Source: Agrypnia vestita
Lineage: Eukaryota > Arthropoda > Insecta > Trichoptera > Phryganeidae
Direction: 5' to 3'
DNA: 64,000 bases
Assembly: GCA_016648135.1 (NCBI GenBank)
Contig: JADDOH010010909.1
Coordinates: 82,858-146,857, forward strand
The position numbers were made by a program, and so were the translations under genes. The notes below the pieces were generated by a model. The model had not been told where the DNA came from, ran no database searches, and was given only the letters and a program-made list of their open reading frames with translations. Shown here in pieces: positions 22,107 to 33,903 of the stretch; the stretch's first letter is position 1; every line of letters begins with the position of its first letter.

Positions 22107-22397
22107 ACATGATAATGGCTTATTTATTTAAATTTCATATACAATAATTATTATAATTTAATTTATTGTAAATTTCGCTAATAAAGTGATGTTTTGAAGA
22201 TAAACTTATTTGGGAACGTAAGGAAAAATTTGATCAAAGTCAAAATCAAGGTTATATTAATTTTTCCAGTATGAAAAAATGCACACCGTTATATTAGCGC
22301 TGCGCTAAAAGGCTGAATTTTCGTTTCCCGTCGCTTTAGTCATTTAGAGCAACTGACAATATGGAAAATATATGTTAATCAATTTATAAATTAGACT

Positions 22398-22612
22398 TAC
22401 AGATAAGGTCGATATACTTACAGAAAAATACCAGGCTGATGTGGTGCAATTGGTAGCATGCCTACCCGAAAAGCTAGGTCACCTGGGTTCGAATCTCGTT
22501 AGCAGTAAAAATAAATTTTCATTGATTTGGTTTTTTCTGTATGTCTTTCAAATCGATTAATAAATTTGTTTTTAAATTTCACAGAACTTTGTTTTGAAAA
22601 ATTGGAACTTCA
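22398..22612 (+). repeat. tRNA-derived SINE (best copy)
   Basis: Head with Pol III box A TGGTGCAATTGG (22442-22453) and box B GGGTTCGAATC (22485-22495), correctly spaced. The body has TTTTCATTGATTTGG, TTTTTTCTGTATGTC and TCGATTAATAAATTTG. A second plus copy is at 10720-10945 and a body-only inverted copy at 10556-10668. Box A and box B are intact, so transcription by Pol III is possible. Confidence 0.75.
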
Positions 22613-22689
22613 CAATAAGAATGATTTCTTGAATATAATGTATATGTGGGGTGTAAAAGGGTAAATTTTAGCGTCCCCTAGCCAAGTTG

Positions 22690-22860
22690 AGAGAATGGAC
22701 CTGATAAGATTTCCCAGAGCCGTGATGCGCGGGGAGACCACCAAAGAGATGGATAGATAGCTGGACATCCTCATTACAAGACTAGGACTGATCTTTCAAT
22801 ACATCTCGATCTATCAATACAGATCAAGGATCTAATAAAAGAAGAAGGAAAGGTTAGAAA
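22690..22860 (+). pseudogene. LINE 3' end fragment
   Basis: Readable but frame-broken: GRPPKRWIDSWTSSLQD at about 22733-22785 is nearly identical to GRPPKRWRDSWTSSSQE of the LINE at 29595-30227. The trailing AATAAAAGAAGAAGG is the 3' tail. Only the last 50 codons and tail remain. Confidence 0.65.
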
Positions 22861-23099
22861 CAAATCTAAATTTAGTCAATTAGATAGTGGTTGCTTTATT
22901 TCTAAACGCTCCATTGTCGATTATATTATACATTATTTTGAGAAAATATGTAACTCGAGATGGTAGATTGGAGCCTAAACAGATCCCCTGTTTGTTAACA
23001 ATACTAATGCTCATCTGTTTTCTCATGCCTTTGTTTAGGTTAGACTGATTGTTATCCATAAGTTTACGGTTAGCAATTAGTCTCGTCTTTCGGTACACA

Positions 23100-24130
23100 G
23101 TGTGATTCGGAGAATCGCAATTCGACTAAACTCTTTCGGCGACATCCTCCCGATCGGTCCCTAGCAACCCTGCCTCCGAAGTTCACCTTGGCGAAGAGTG
23201 ATTTACATTTTGTTTTCGGAAAGGGAATTTGCCATAATGTCTGACTTTTGACTCCTGCGTCAATTCTGGTTTGATTTACGGCCATCGAGAGAAATTATTT
23301 GACTATGCGGTGGGTGTAATTCTGCGCATTTTCCGATGCTTTCAAAACATGCCGAAAAATACGCCGAATTCGGCAATAAACCATTTTATTGCCGGGTAAA
23401 AACCATGTAGGCCTATACGTACAGGCTAAGCCTCGAGAAACTTTAATAAAAGGATAAAAGGCCCTTGCCTAAAAAATAATAAATTCTCGGAATTTTCCAA
23501 CCACATACTTCATAATTACCATTCTTTCAACAGTTACAAATTAAGAAAAAGTAACTAAAATAAAGGAACGGATAATAAACAATAAGTAAACCGTTACAAT
23601 CCTTAAAAAAAATCTGAAAAAAAACATATACCTAGCAACATAATATTACATTACAAAACACTTCTTCGTTCATTGACTTCATTGACATTTCCGTTAATCA
23701 CCAAAAACCCTTCCCTACCATGTGGCTTCCTACCCTACACTAAATATAAAACATTATAAAATTTTATTTTTAAGTCATTACTATACCTGATGATGAGAGG
23801 GTCTGCTCTTCTAGAAAATAAAGTAGTAATAAAAACTCAAATGTGTGTAATACAGAATTAAAACATAAATTATATTTCAAATTGAAATGTTGCCCCACGA
23901 AGTGACTACCAAATTATTCCCAGATGAATGAAATATGGTAAGAAAAAAAACATTTTTATCATTTTTATCTAAAAATGTAGCTAGCTTATAAAAAATAATC
24001 AATTTTGGTTAAAAAGCTGTTTATATCAATTTGATTGTGACAGCTTTACTTTTAAACGCTTCGTGTGTCATTTATATTTTGCATTATTTTGAAAGAGCTT
24101 AAAAAGACTTAAGCAGTGGCTATATAAAAC
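23100..24130. other. Spacer, no gene seen
   Basis: A GC-richer patch at 23100-23290 opens in the minus frame for 71 codons, but no domain is recognisable. The rest is AT-rich with no clear repeats. Confidence 0.3.
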
Positions 24131-24144
24131 CACCCTTTTAACTC

Positions 24145-24455
24145 CCTTTTTTTTAACTCGTAGCATCTGCTTGTCTGCAAAAAAAACTTTGGATCGATTT
24201 TTAACCCTTTTCTCGTTATCCAATCTTACTGAAACTTTGCAGCCAGACTCGTGGTTGATTTTTAAATGATCTAAGAAATTTTCGTTTAAATTTTTTTAAC
24301 TATAGTATACTTTTGTATTTTTCGAAATTTAAACGTTTTTTTTCAAATTGAAAACCATACAAATTAGAAAAGAGCACGAAAAGAAGGCGTGAAACCTGTT
24401 TCAACTAGAAATGAGAAAGGGAGTATAATAAAAACTTGATTTTTATGGGTTAGTT
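24145..24455 (-). repeat. Family A TIR repeat (full length)
   Basis: Full-length minus-strand copy of about 310 bases with both ends: AACTCCCTTTTTTTTAACTC at the low-coordinate side and GAGAAAGGGAGTATAATAAA at the other. Interior words as at 33571. Confidence 0.7.
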
Positions 24456-24539
24456 TTTTTAAATTTATCTTTCTGCTGCATTCTACTAACTTTAATTTGA
24501 TTACGTTACCTTCGGTAGGGGGTGTAAATATATTATAGA

Positions 24540-24605
24540 TTGTAAGTCTTGTGGTTAAGGTACTCGCCCAGCGATGTAGTAGTCGCGTGATCGATCTTCT
24601 TTCCA
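24540..24605 (+). repeat. tRNA-like relic
   Basis: TCTTGTGGTTAAGGTACTCG resembles box A and a D arm of a tRNA. A mutated box B (GTGATCGATCTT) follows at the right distance. Probably a SINE head; no body copy recognised. Confidence 0.4.
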
Positions 24606-25639
24606 AGGACCCAAGTTAATCATATGTTTCCTGTCTTTTTTATTTTAAAATGATAAGAATATGATAAATAAGACCCGAAAACGATAAGAACTGCACATAA
24701 TTGAGAATTTCATATGCCTCTGGACCAATGTTCCCCGTAAGGTGTGCGCCTGTACGCGCGCACACCTACCAAAATGTCTCCGCACAGTCAATATTATAAA
24801 ATAAAGTTTCCTTTGCCAGATTTTAGTTTTGCTCGAATGCATGAATCAATACATGCACAATGCAATTTTCATAAAATGAATTACCTACTTTCTAGTGCTT
24901 TTGCTTTGGGGCATTGAATCTCCTAGGGCCGGTCCATTAGTATACGTATTCCGTTTAAAAAAGTAGGCACAATAGAAATGCGACAAAATTCGGAAAAAGA
25001 TTTGTTTATGTAGTAAAACGAAAGTAAATTTAATAAGAATAATTTTGAATAAAAGTGAAAAAAAACACATTTTTAAAAATGTTTATTTTGAAAAAAAAAC
25101 AAAACATTCAACTATATAGATTAAATATAAATAAAAACGAAAATTCTACAAGTTTAGTATTTAATATATTATATCAACGAATATATTTTCTTTTTTATCT
25201 TTCTTATTTATTTCAAAAATTGTTTTTGTTAGTGTTGTTATTATATATAATCACTGTGATTAATAAATACCCTAAAATATACATTTAAATGAAAAATTAT
25301 ATGAGTGTTTATGAGGGGGGGGTGTAAATTTATCGCACCGCCACTGCACTGGTGCGTCGAATATCCGCACATACCATAGAAAAATTAGATGGAACGTTGC
25401 TCTGGACATTTAAGAATAAATTGAGAATACCTAGAATTCGTTGAACAAACAAAAATACACGAGAAGATTCCAGAAATTGAAAACCTTAGGAAAAAAGTGA
25501 CACCATTGCTACGTTTACATTACTTATATTAAATTTATTGCAGTAACTCAGTTGAAAAAGTAGTCTTCCTATAATAAAAAGGATCGACTTCCGGTCCCGG
25601 TTGCGGGTAAATTAAAATATTTAAAAAAAGATTCATTCT

Positions 25640-25935
25640 ACGTATGTGGGGTATAAAAACAAAGGAATTTTTTATAATGTTTGGATGTTCTTGCGATGGA
25701 ATTGGTGAACGATGCATTGTATAGTGATCATTTAAGCCAGCTCATACAGTTTGTAAGCCCTGATCCATCATATAAGAGACTTCCATCCAATTTTCTGACG
25801 AAGCTTTATATATAAAGCTTCGTCTCTGTGAGGTTTTTATAATTTATCCTTAATTAATTAATCATCTCTCTAGGGACCAAATCCAGTAACTGTATTCATG
25901 GAATATTCTTTCAGGTAAAAATATTGTTAAAACAA
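25640..25935 (+). repeat. Family B repeat with internal palindrome
   Basis: Family B words TTTGGATGTTCTTGCGATGG, GTCTCTGTGAGGTTTTTA and ATAATTTATCCTTAATTAAT. It contains a 28-base perfect palindrome at 25797-25824 that is absent from the other copies. Confidence 0.55.
25797..25824. repeat. Perfect 28-base palindrome
   Basis: The 14-base arm GACGAAGCTTTATA is followed at once by its reverse complement. It could extrude as a cruciform or fold as an RNA hairpin with no loop. It may have arisen by inverted duplication of the GACGAAG word that family B carries in this place. Confidence 0.85.
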
Positions 25936-26165
25936 AAATGCACATTTTAAAACGTCGTAAATGACAATTATCACACGAATAAACTAACTTGATTTAAAAA
26001 TCCCAAGAACAAACACTGCAAATGGGAAAAGCAGTTTCAACTACTTTGGACCCTATTTTTATAGTAATTTGATAATTTATACCAAAATTATAAAATACCA
26101 AACAAAACCCTGAATTAAAAACGTGGACAGACACATAATTGATTATCTCATCAAAAAACTTTAAT

Positions 26166-26418
26166 GTCTTTTCGCTTACTGTTAACAATCTTTTATAATC
26201 ACTGTATCACATTAATATTCAAAATTATGAAAACAACAACTATAAACTGTTATATGTCTGTCTCAGATACACTCCAACTAAAAATTATATAACAGTAATA
26301 AATAAATAAACAAATTAAAATAAACACAATATTGCTAAACATGTGGTCTGAGAATACAAATGCTGATTTCTGTCCAAAGAGGGACATTTATTAATGAAGT
26401 AAGGTTATAGAAGTCTCA
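26166..26418 (+). repeat. Direct duplication, copy 1
   Basis: About 250 bases, from GTCTTTTCGCTTACTGTT through ATCACTGTATCACATTAATA and TTATATGTCTGTCTC to GGACATTTATTAATGAA and AGAAGTCTCAAA. The second copy is at 27010-27269 with roughly 90% identity by eye. Confidence 0.7.
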
Positions 26419-26780
26419 AATTCTCCAAGATATTTGATTTATTTTTTGGATTTATTATTGAGCATGAGTTGTTGCAGGTCATTTTGTCACAGTTGTTATT
26501 GTGGATGGTAATTTTAATGTTAGTTGGTATTTTATGTTTTTTTATCGAAAAGGGTATGTAGTATGTTTTTTTGGATGTCTCCGCTCTACTGACTACCTTA
26601 CTTACTACTTACTTACGCTACTACTTACAACTCTAAACTGCTACAAGATCAGTTACAAAAACGTTTCGTCTTTTGATAGTGGCGATTTTGCTTCTAATAC
26701 CCTTAAGTCAACTAAGCATTTCGACGGTCCCTACGTAAATTCAGACACCAACAGAAAATCAATTTTACAGCTTGTATTTT

Positions 26781-26965
26781 GATTCCCTTTCTTTTAACTC
26801 GTAGCGTCTGCTTGTCAATCGAAAACACTTTGGATCGATTTTTTACCCTTTTTTCGTGATCCAATCGAGCTGAAACCTTGCAAGCAGACTCGTGGCGATG
26901 ATAAAAATGATCTTACAAGTTTTCGTTTAAAAAAAATTAATCAATATAGTATAATTTTGTTTTTT
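26781..26965 (-). repeat. Family A TIR repeat (partial)
   Basis: Minus-strand copy: CCCTTTCTTTTAACTCGTAG, TTTGGATCGATTTTTTACCC and GCAAGCAGACTCGTGGCGAT on the plus strand. The other end is missing. It lies between the two direct-duplication copies. Confidence 0.65.
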
Positions 26966-27009
26966 TTTTAATTTTAATAATATTTTCTAATTGGAATCAT
27001 TACACTTAC

Positions 27010-27269
27010 TGTCTTTTCACTTACTGTTTTAAATCTTTTATAATCACTGTATCACATTAATATTAAAAATTATGAAAACAACTATTACATAAACTATTAT
27101 ATGTCTGTCTCTGGTACACTCCAACTAAAAATTATATAACAATAATAAATAAATAAACAAATAAAAATAATCACAATATTCCTAAACAGATGGTCTGAGA
27201 ATACAAATGCTGATTTCTGTCCAAAGAGGGACATTTATTAATGAATTTAGGTTATAGAAGTCTCAAAGA
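27010..27269 (+). repeat. Direct duplication, copy 2
   Basis: See 26166-26418. The sequence continues at once into family B (27280 on), whereas copy 1 does not. The two are therefore separate insertions or truncated differently, and not a simple LTR pair. Confidence 0.65.
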
Positions 27270-27279
27270 TACTAATCTA

Positions 27280-27700
27280 TTTATATGGGAAACGTGTATG
27301 GAACTATTTATAGGTGGTCCTGAAGAAAATGAAATGCATTAAAGTGGTAAAAATCTACGTATACTTTATCATGTGAAGGACTGTAGATGTCTCTAGAATA
27401 GTCCATTCGAATATATGAATAAAACTGATTTTGCGCATACAAAGAATTTGATAATGTGTGGATGTTCTTACGATGAAATTGGTAAAAGTTAAATTGTGAA
27501 GTGAATATTTAAATCAGCTCACATAGGTCGAAAGCCCCGGGCCACTATAGAGACATCCACAAACTTTTCCCATATAAGTAGCACTGTCTCTGTGAAACTT
27601 CTGTAATTTATCTTAATTAAAAATAAATACTTCTGTAGACCTTTGCTGAGCCTCAGAAAAGAATATGAGGATAGCCAACATTCTTTGAACGGAACAGGCT
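27280..27700 (+). repeat. Family B interspersed repeat
   Basis: Long copy: CCATTCGAATATATGAATA, GTGTGGATGTTCTTACGATG, and the 3' block GTCTCTGTGAAACTTCTGTA. Confidence 0.6.
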
Positions 27701-28184
27701 TTTTCATCGCCTTTAATAATCCCCTTGAAAATTTTGTGTGAAAATATTATCAAATTATATTTTTGTATAACGAAATTTTAAATACGTTTATTTACTGTAT
27801 TTTTTAATTGAAAATTCATTTCCGCAATAAATTTATTTCCCTATACAAATATTTGAAAACCTCCATTACACGCAATAGAAGCGTGCGATAATCGATGCGG
27901 TATTGAAGAGCGCTCGAGTGGAAAATTCTTCAAAAGCCTTAAAATTTATGTCTTTCCCGATCATTAAGAGGCACACAGAGCGGAAGTATGGTAAAAGTGA
28001 AGTAATACTCCCAAGAGAACAATTTAACACAATGAATTGCAGCCTTCTAAAACCTTATTCACTGCGTTTTCCCTTAACTAAGTTTTGGAAAACGAAGCAA
28101 CGTTAAATAATTTCGGAGTATTGATTTTACGAATTCCGGAGATGTTATTTGTTTATTTTTTTACACCTTGAAACATAAGAATTA

Positions 28185-28720
28185 CTCAAGACTTTAAAAA
28201 TCCTCAAAGTCTAAAAATTCTCTATACATAACTAGTACGAAGTATATTGGAATATTCGTCAGTTATTTGATCACCTTATTACACAACACATATTACGAGA
28301 ATCGAGAGAGTGCAGAAAAAGTTTCTACGTATTTTGTCATACAAAGCTGGTCAACACAACAACCTTCACAGCTACGAAGATCGACTTGCCTTTTTCAAGA
28401 TGCACAAACTTGAGTCCCGACGGAAAATATCCGATCTCGTTGTGCTACACAAGATTCTCAGCGGAGCTATTGATTCTCTCTCTCTATCTGATATAAATTT
28501 GCATGTTAAACCCCGTATAAGAAACCCGGAGTTCTTCAGAATAAGTCAGCACACTAATAATGTCGGTTACTTTTCTCCCATTACAAGGTTGTGTCGCACA
28601 TATAATTTGTATTGTGCTGACCCTAACATTGATGCTGATATTCTTGCAGACACCTTATCTTCGTTCAAAAACTCACTCATACACAACATCCATTTTCTAA
28701 ACGATGACATGAACCTATAG
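28185..28720 (+). pseudogene. LINE reverse transcriptase C-terminal domain, two stops
   Basis: One frame runs from about 28185 to a TAG at 28718-28720. It shows the LINE RT thumb pattern LVRSILEYSSVI then SPYYTTHITRIERVQKKFLR, a helix-rich segment with HSYEDRLAFFKMHKLESRR, and the C-terminal FKNSLIHNIHF. Two in-frame stops interrupt it: TAA at 28229-28231 and TGA at 28268-28270, the latter where LINEs have the conserved W of VIWSP. From 28310 onward the frame is open for 136 codons. The tail at 28721-28965 contains paired GGGATAATGGG and CCCATTATCC words and an A-rich end, as in a 3' UTR. Jockey or CR1-like; clade inferred. Confidence 0.8.
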
Positions 28721-28965
28721 ATCCATTAAATCAATCATTCATTAAATACTAATCGCACTACACTCAAACACAAAATACATAATATACATAAATGTACATG
28801 TAAAATATAATTAATTACAAAATACATGTTACTAGAGCGTGCCGAAGACACTTGTAATTGGGATAATGGGCATAGTCTTCACTATAATGTTTATTATCTG
28901 AGTATCATGTACCCATTATCCTGTTAGTGTCTCTAATAAATAAAAATAAAAAAAATTAAAAAAAT
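28721..28965 (+). repeat. LINE 3' UTR with hairpin and A-rich tail
   Basis: Follows the LINE stop codon. GGGATAATGGG (about 28859) and CCCATTATCCTG (about 28913) are complementary and could form the 3' structure recognised by the RT. It ends in AATAAATAAAAATAAA. Confidence 0.55.
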
Positions 28966-29594
28966 GTAGGATTTGGTATTTTTCTGGATGTCTCATATAC
29001 CCAAAATATTGGAATTTTTATTGTTTTGAGGATTTTTTATCGCTTCGAATCTTCTCTTAATTATCCATGATTCCATTCCATATAATTTTAGTGTATTTTG
29101 TCTTCTTTCTACGGTATCGTTTGCTTAGCGAAAATTATTTATTTTCTTCCCATTGATTAGTCAATAGTACAATGCAGTAAAGTACCAAACAGAAGTACAT
29201 CAAATACGCGTTAAGCAATTATTTTTGTACCTACATTTATATTACTTCAGGAGTTCTTACGTCATGAAAAAAATAGCAATTGAATGCGGGTGCACCCTCA
29301 TTTTTGCGAAGCGTGTGTATTTGAGGAGCGATTTCGCCGCTGTGACATCAACTGATTGGAGCCGTTCGAGGCGACCTAGCAAACGACTATTTAGGTTAAC
29401 TGGTCGTGACGAGAACACAATTGGTTGACCTTCTCATTGGTCAGACGATCGCCGGAATCGGAAATGATGAAGCAACGGGAATGATCGGGTTACATGGCTT
29501 GTACAGAAGTGATATGGTGCTCCTGGATAAATAATATCATAACAGTACATATATCAAGTTTCCTTTACGACAATGAGGAAAATTTCAAGGGCAT

Positions 29595-30227
29595 TTGAAT
29601 CATAATATGTCAATAGGAATCAGCAAAACTAAAAGTTTAGCAATATCAAAACAACCAACAAGGTGTAAGCTGAGTGTTGATAATGAGCCTGTGGAACAAG
29701 TCATGAACTTCAGATATTTAGGTGTAGAAATCTGCAGCCATAGCGATCTGTATACCGAAGTCCGAGAGCAAGTTCACAAAGCATCAGGATGTTTCAAGAA
29801 TTTTATCTGGAAAAACATAAATATGCATATTATAATTATAATAAAAATATAATATGCAAAATATACAAGAAATGCGTGCGACCTATTACGACATACGCTG
29901 TAGAGACGCGGGCTGACACTGTCCGCACCAAAGGACTCCTCAGAACAACTGAAATGAAGGTGCTGAGATCCATTACTGGAAAAACTCTACGTGACCGTGT
30001 CCGAAATGAAGACAAGGAAAACTTGCAAAATAGAGGACATAGCATGATGGAGTAGATCCAGAAGGAGATTCTGGCGGGATTACGTAGCCAGAATGGACAG
30101 TGACAGACTCGTGCATACAGCAGCGAATGAAATCTCCTCTGGACGACGCCCACCGGGAAGACCACCGAAAAGATGGAGGGATAGCTGGACCTCGTCATCC
30201 CAGGAGGCGTGGTTTTCTGTAGCATAG
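29595..30227 (+). pseudogene. LINE ORF2 C-terminal third, frameshifted
   Basis: Three frames join into one LINE segment. First, 29595-29822 reads ISKTKSLAISKQPTRCKLSV and MNFRYLGVEI. Next, 29820-30040 reads KIYKKCVRPITTYAVETRAD, LLRTTEMKVLRSITGKTLRD and RVRNEDK. Then 30060-30227 reads FWRDYVARMDSDRLVHTAAN and GRPPGRPPKRW...DSW with a TAG at 30225-30227. This is a familiar insect endonuclease-RT family (KTKSLAIS, YLGVEI, YKTCVRPI.TYA.ETR, GRPPKRW). At least two frameshifts; the central active site lies upstream and is missing. A second 3' end of the family is at 22690-22860. Confidence 0.8.
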
Positions 30228-30339
30228 ATCAAAAGATCACTCCACAAAAGATGCTCCGTCTCTTCTCGAGTTTGGCAAGGTCGGCAGGAATACGCGTGCA
30301 CAATCTTCCTCGATCTTCACCTTCGAATTATTAAATATA

Positions 30340-31740
30340 AAAAGTAATATAATATAAAATGTAATATAAAATATGTTATTTTAACTTTGTAATACACGCA
30401 CAATATGAGTAGTCATTAACTGTCAAATCTTTCGATGAAAGTAATCAAGTAACTTACCTGAATGATTTCAGTTCGAATCTTAGTCAAAATAAGTTTTTCT
30501 TTCTGTAATACAAATCCTAGTTACAATACTTAACAAACAATCCACATACTTACATAAACCTGGACGAATCTACTTTTTATGCACCGAGCACCGAAGGGAG
30601 CATAGGCTAGAGGCGGGATCATTTTACGCATTCATAAACCTCGCTCATAACATATATATAACATAATATTACTGATTACTAACTTTTATCAGCGAACAAA
30701 TTATTAATATTCGATATTCTAACGTTTTATACGCGATAGTGTGACGTTTTACAAAAGAAAAGTAAGAAATATGGGGAAAAACTGCAATCTCGGATGTCGC
30801 TCATCTCATTAACTGTTGATATTTCACACAAACTATGAAGAATACTTTCTACTTAAAATTGAATTAAAAACACTGCCCCGAAGGTTTTTCTAAAAGATAT
30901 GAGATATCGTGTATGTTTAAAATTAGTAAAAATTATTTTTATATTAGTGAATATGATCTAGACAAGCCGACAACTAAGAAACCCAATTCACTTATACAAT
31001 AATACTACAAAAGTTCTCCACTCTTTTAATCAATCCACACCCATTGTGGGAATTGAAGAATTGCAATTATATCCGTACGTCTACGGTCACGATCGGACTA
31101 CCCACGACCCAGGAACAGGTTCTCCGGTAGAACTTCCGGTATTGCTGCTACTTCCGGTAGTGTTACAACTTCCGATTGCGACCATGGGGAATCCCCAATA
31201 CAGCTACAAGGCCGTGGAAAATTAGGAATATTTAGCGATGTGGATAAAACATAAATTGCAAATAAACAAACTGACAGATTTTTCAATAATTTTCATACAT
31301 TTAGAATAATCGTTTGCTTTGTAATATTATTGAAAAAAAAAGACACCTCACGAGGCCACTCAGTCATAAAAGGTTGATGTATTCCTATCAATTTTATTGT
31401 GAAAAACGCGTCAAATTCGTTCTCTCTCTTCGGGGTGGTCGCGTTTTTTTTTTCGTAAGATTCAGAGCCAAGGGTAATTCTGCGAATTTTTAAATTTTGT
31501 CGTGAGAACACCCTCATGGTCGTAGCTGCACATGTTAGAAAGCCATAAATTTCTAAGGAGACGGGGTACATGATTTTTACCAAATTTTCTCCGAATCCGT
31601 GCTAAGGAAGCTATTAGTTTCTAAAACCGACATTTAACATTGTTCGCCAGTCCGTTCAATTATTGTAGAAAAATCTCGCCTTGCTTCCGTATATTCTTGA
31701 ACGGTAATAAATTATATAGCCCCTAACCGGGGTGGTCCAA
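30340..31740. other. Spacer with foldback fragment
   Basis: At 30700-30830 fragments match the foldback family at 5201-5690 (ATTCGATATTC, GGATGTCGCTCATCTC). The rest has no recognised content; the GC-richer stretch at 31090-31200 has only short frames. Confidence 0.35.
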
Positions 31741-32236
31741 AAGCCATCTGTGCCTTGACGCTCATTCCATCTATTGTTTGTTAATATTAGACTAATTATT
31801 AATAACAAGATATATATAAGAGCAGCAGATAATAAAAAGTTAGCTGGATTGCGATATTTTAATATATAATTATAGGTAGATATAGGTAGACGATGATTAG
31901 GATTCTTTTATCAATTTTAAATGTAAATAATTATAAAATTTTCAATTGTATGTATGTCAAATGCAATCTAGTTGTAGTAATATTATATTTGCTAGTGATT
32001 ATGTCATAGTTCGGTTGACCACCGAAAATAAGTTTAAAAATAAGGTATGCTAAGATATATTTTATCGTATAGATTTAGATAATTGTATAGTTAATTAAAT
32101 AGTGTATATGTACTTGTCTGTTAGGTATATTAATAATAATTTGATGTTGTATGTTAATAAATTAATTGTTAATGTAATTAATTTTATGAAAAAAAATTTA
32201 TTTATAAGTGGTATTAATTTTAAGATTTTTATTTCT

Positions 32237-33250
32237 TGTTAGTTAAGATTAGTTAAGTAAAATAATATTAGGAGGCGTGGCCGAATATTAGGCCTAACGA
32301 ATAAGATTAAGTGTTGGACAGGAGGGTAGTGCCCAAAAAACGTTGAAGGGAAACTGAAATGTATAAAAACCCTGCGTGGCCACTCCCACAGGCAGTTGGG
32401 ACTTGGAAGTAGTTGGGAGTAGTTCGTTGGACAGGCAGTTGGGACTTGGCAGTTTAGTGAGACAGTAGTGGAGTGGTGATGTGAAATACGGCGTCGGCCG
32501 GCAGAGATGAGATGGCTGTCGGCCGACCCTCGATTAAGTGAACCGCGGAAGGAGTGCCGAGAAGAAAGAGGGAAGAGATCTCGGCTAGTCAGAGCGACAG
32601 TCGAGAGGACCACGCCGAGAAGCCCCAGCGGAGGAAGAAGACTCTCTGGAGAACCGGGTGGTCTAAAGTAATCTTGACTGTCAAGGCGACAGTCAAGGAG
32701 GCTGAGGAGAACGTCTGGAGTCCACCAACAGCGGCGTCAGGTGGATTGATGTAGCCTGACGTGGCCGCTGTTACGGACGAGGAAGAAGAGGACGAGGGCG
32801 GAGCCGAAGACCATTGGAGATGGTCAGCTGGTTATCAGGGCGATAACCAGCCCGCCGCCAGCTCAAAAGGAGACCAGCGTGAGATGGGCCTCACGCCATG
32901 CGTCACCTTCGGCGTCGCTGGAGCAGACGCGCGAGGGAAGTCGCGTTCGGCGCCGCGCCGTCATGCCGACGCCCGCGCCGCCGCGACGCCGCGACCAAGA
33001 CGTCGCCACGTTCAAGACGATAGAAAGGTAGAATTAACGTTAGATAATAAGGTTAGATTTAACGATGAATTTCCAATTTCAATTATGTAAATATATGTAC
33101 GATTCAAACTCGAATGTTTTCATTTAAATTTTCCCACCACCACTCCCTTAGTGATCATCGCTCCCCAAATTGTTTGATAGCACGTCAGAGCGGCGATCGT
33201 AGCCGGGGATCTGCCCTCTGAAAAGTGGGAAATGACCACGAGTGCGTATC
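32237..33250 (+). promoter_or_regulatory. GC-rich block with TATA box and initiator (LTR-like)
   Basis: TATAAAA at 32362-32368 is followed 32 bases later by a CAGTT initiator (32393-32397), the spacing of an insect core promoter. The word GGCAGTTGGGACTTGG is repeated 40 bases downstream. The next 600 bases are much richer in G+C than the surroundings, with purine-rich frames (32554-32754 and 32761-33090) dense in D/E and R/K that resemble no domain I know. A TGTTAG start at 32237 and the TATA-initiator pair suggest an LTR plus leader of a retroelement. A host CpG-rich promoter is the alternative. No matching second LTR is in the window. Confidence 0.4.
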
Positions 33251-33570
33251 AAGGTCCACAAAGTGGAGCAATTTTCTTCATTTTTAAAACATCGTAGTTT
33301 CGGTTACTTATATAATGATTAAATAATTTCCATCCATTCATATTTAAAATGTATGATACCTAATGAATAAATTATAATATGATATCTTTCCATACAAAAA
33401 TGTGATGAAAAACGCAAGAGAAGATATGAGAAAAAATTGTGAAATTGGCTCACTTTGCAAGACAATCGCCTTTTAATGTAAAGCTTCGATTCAAGCATAA
33501 AGCGTTCGTCATTCTTGGCATATTACAGCCAGTATCCTAGAAAAGTTTCAGAGGAAAAAACTAACCCATA

Positions 33571-33903
33571 TAAACCAAGTTTTTATTATACTCTCTTTCT
33601 TATTGAAACAGGTTTCGCGCCTACTCCACGCGTCGGGCTCGAAAATTAAACAATATTTAAATCGCTAAAATTTCGAAAAATGCAAAATTATACTACAATT
33701 ATTAATTTTTTTAAAACGAAAATTTGTTAGATCATTTTTATCGTCGCCACGAGTCTGCCTGCAAAGTTTCAGCTCGATTGGATTACGGGAAAGGGGTTAA
33801 AAATCGATCCAAAATTTTTTCGGCAGATAAGCAGACGCTACGAGTGAAAAGAAAGAGAGTAAAAAAATTTTTTTTTTTCATTATTTATAATTAATATAAA
33901 CAA
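33571..33903 (+). repeat. Family A TIR repeat, array unit 1
   Basis: Reference copy of family A. It starts at TTTTTATTATACTCTCTTTC and ends AAGAAAGAGAGTAAAAAA, so the two ends are inverted repeats of the type TTTTTACTCCCTTTCTT. Interior words: CTACTCCACGCGTCGGGCTC, TTTGTTAGATCATTTTTATC, GCAAAGTTTCAGCTCGATTG, AGCAGACGCTACGAGT. Length about 310 bases. No coding capacity; MITE-like. Other copies: 19200, 24145, 26781, 51575, 52622, 53946 and the array 34401-35700. The end of this unit (ATATAAACAA) is interrupted by the Helitron. Confidence 0.7.

Noticed and set aside
25797..25824. CTGACGA followed by a hairpin as a hammerhead.
   Set aside because: The palindrome swallows the box and no GAAA follows; it is a simple inverted duplication.
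32554..33090. Two GC-rich ORFs as a possible gene.
   Set aside because: Charged low-complexity translation, no domain, no splice sites and no second copy; kept only as part of the promoter-like block.
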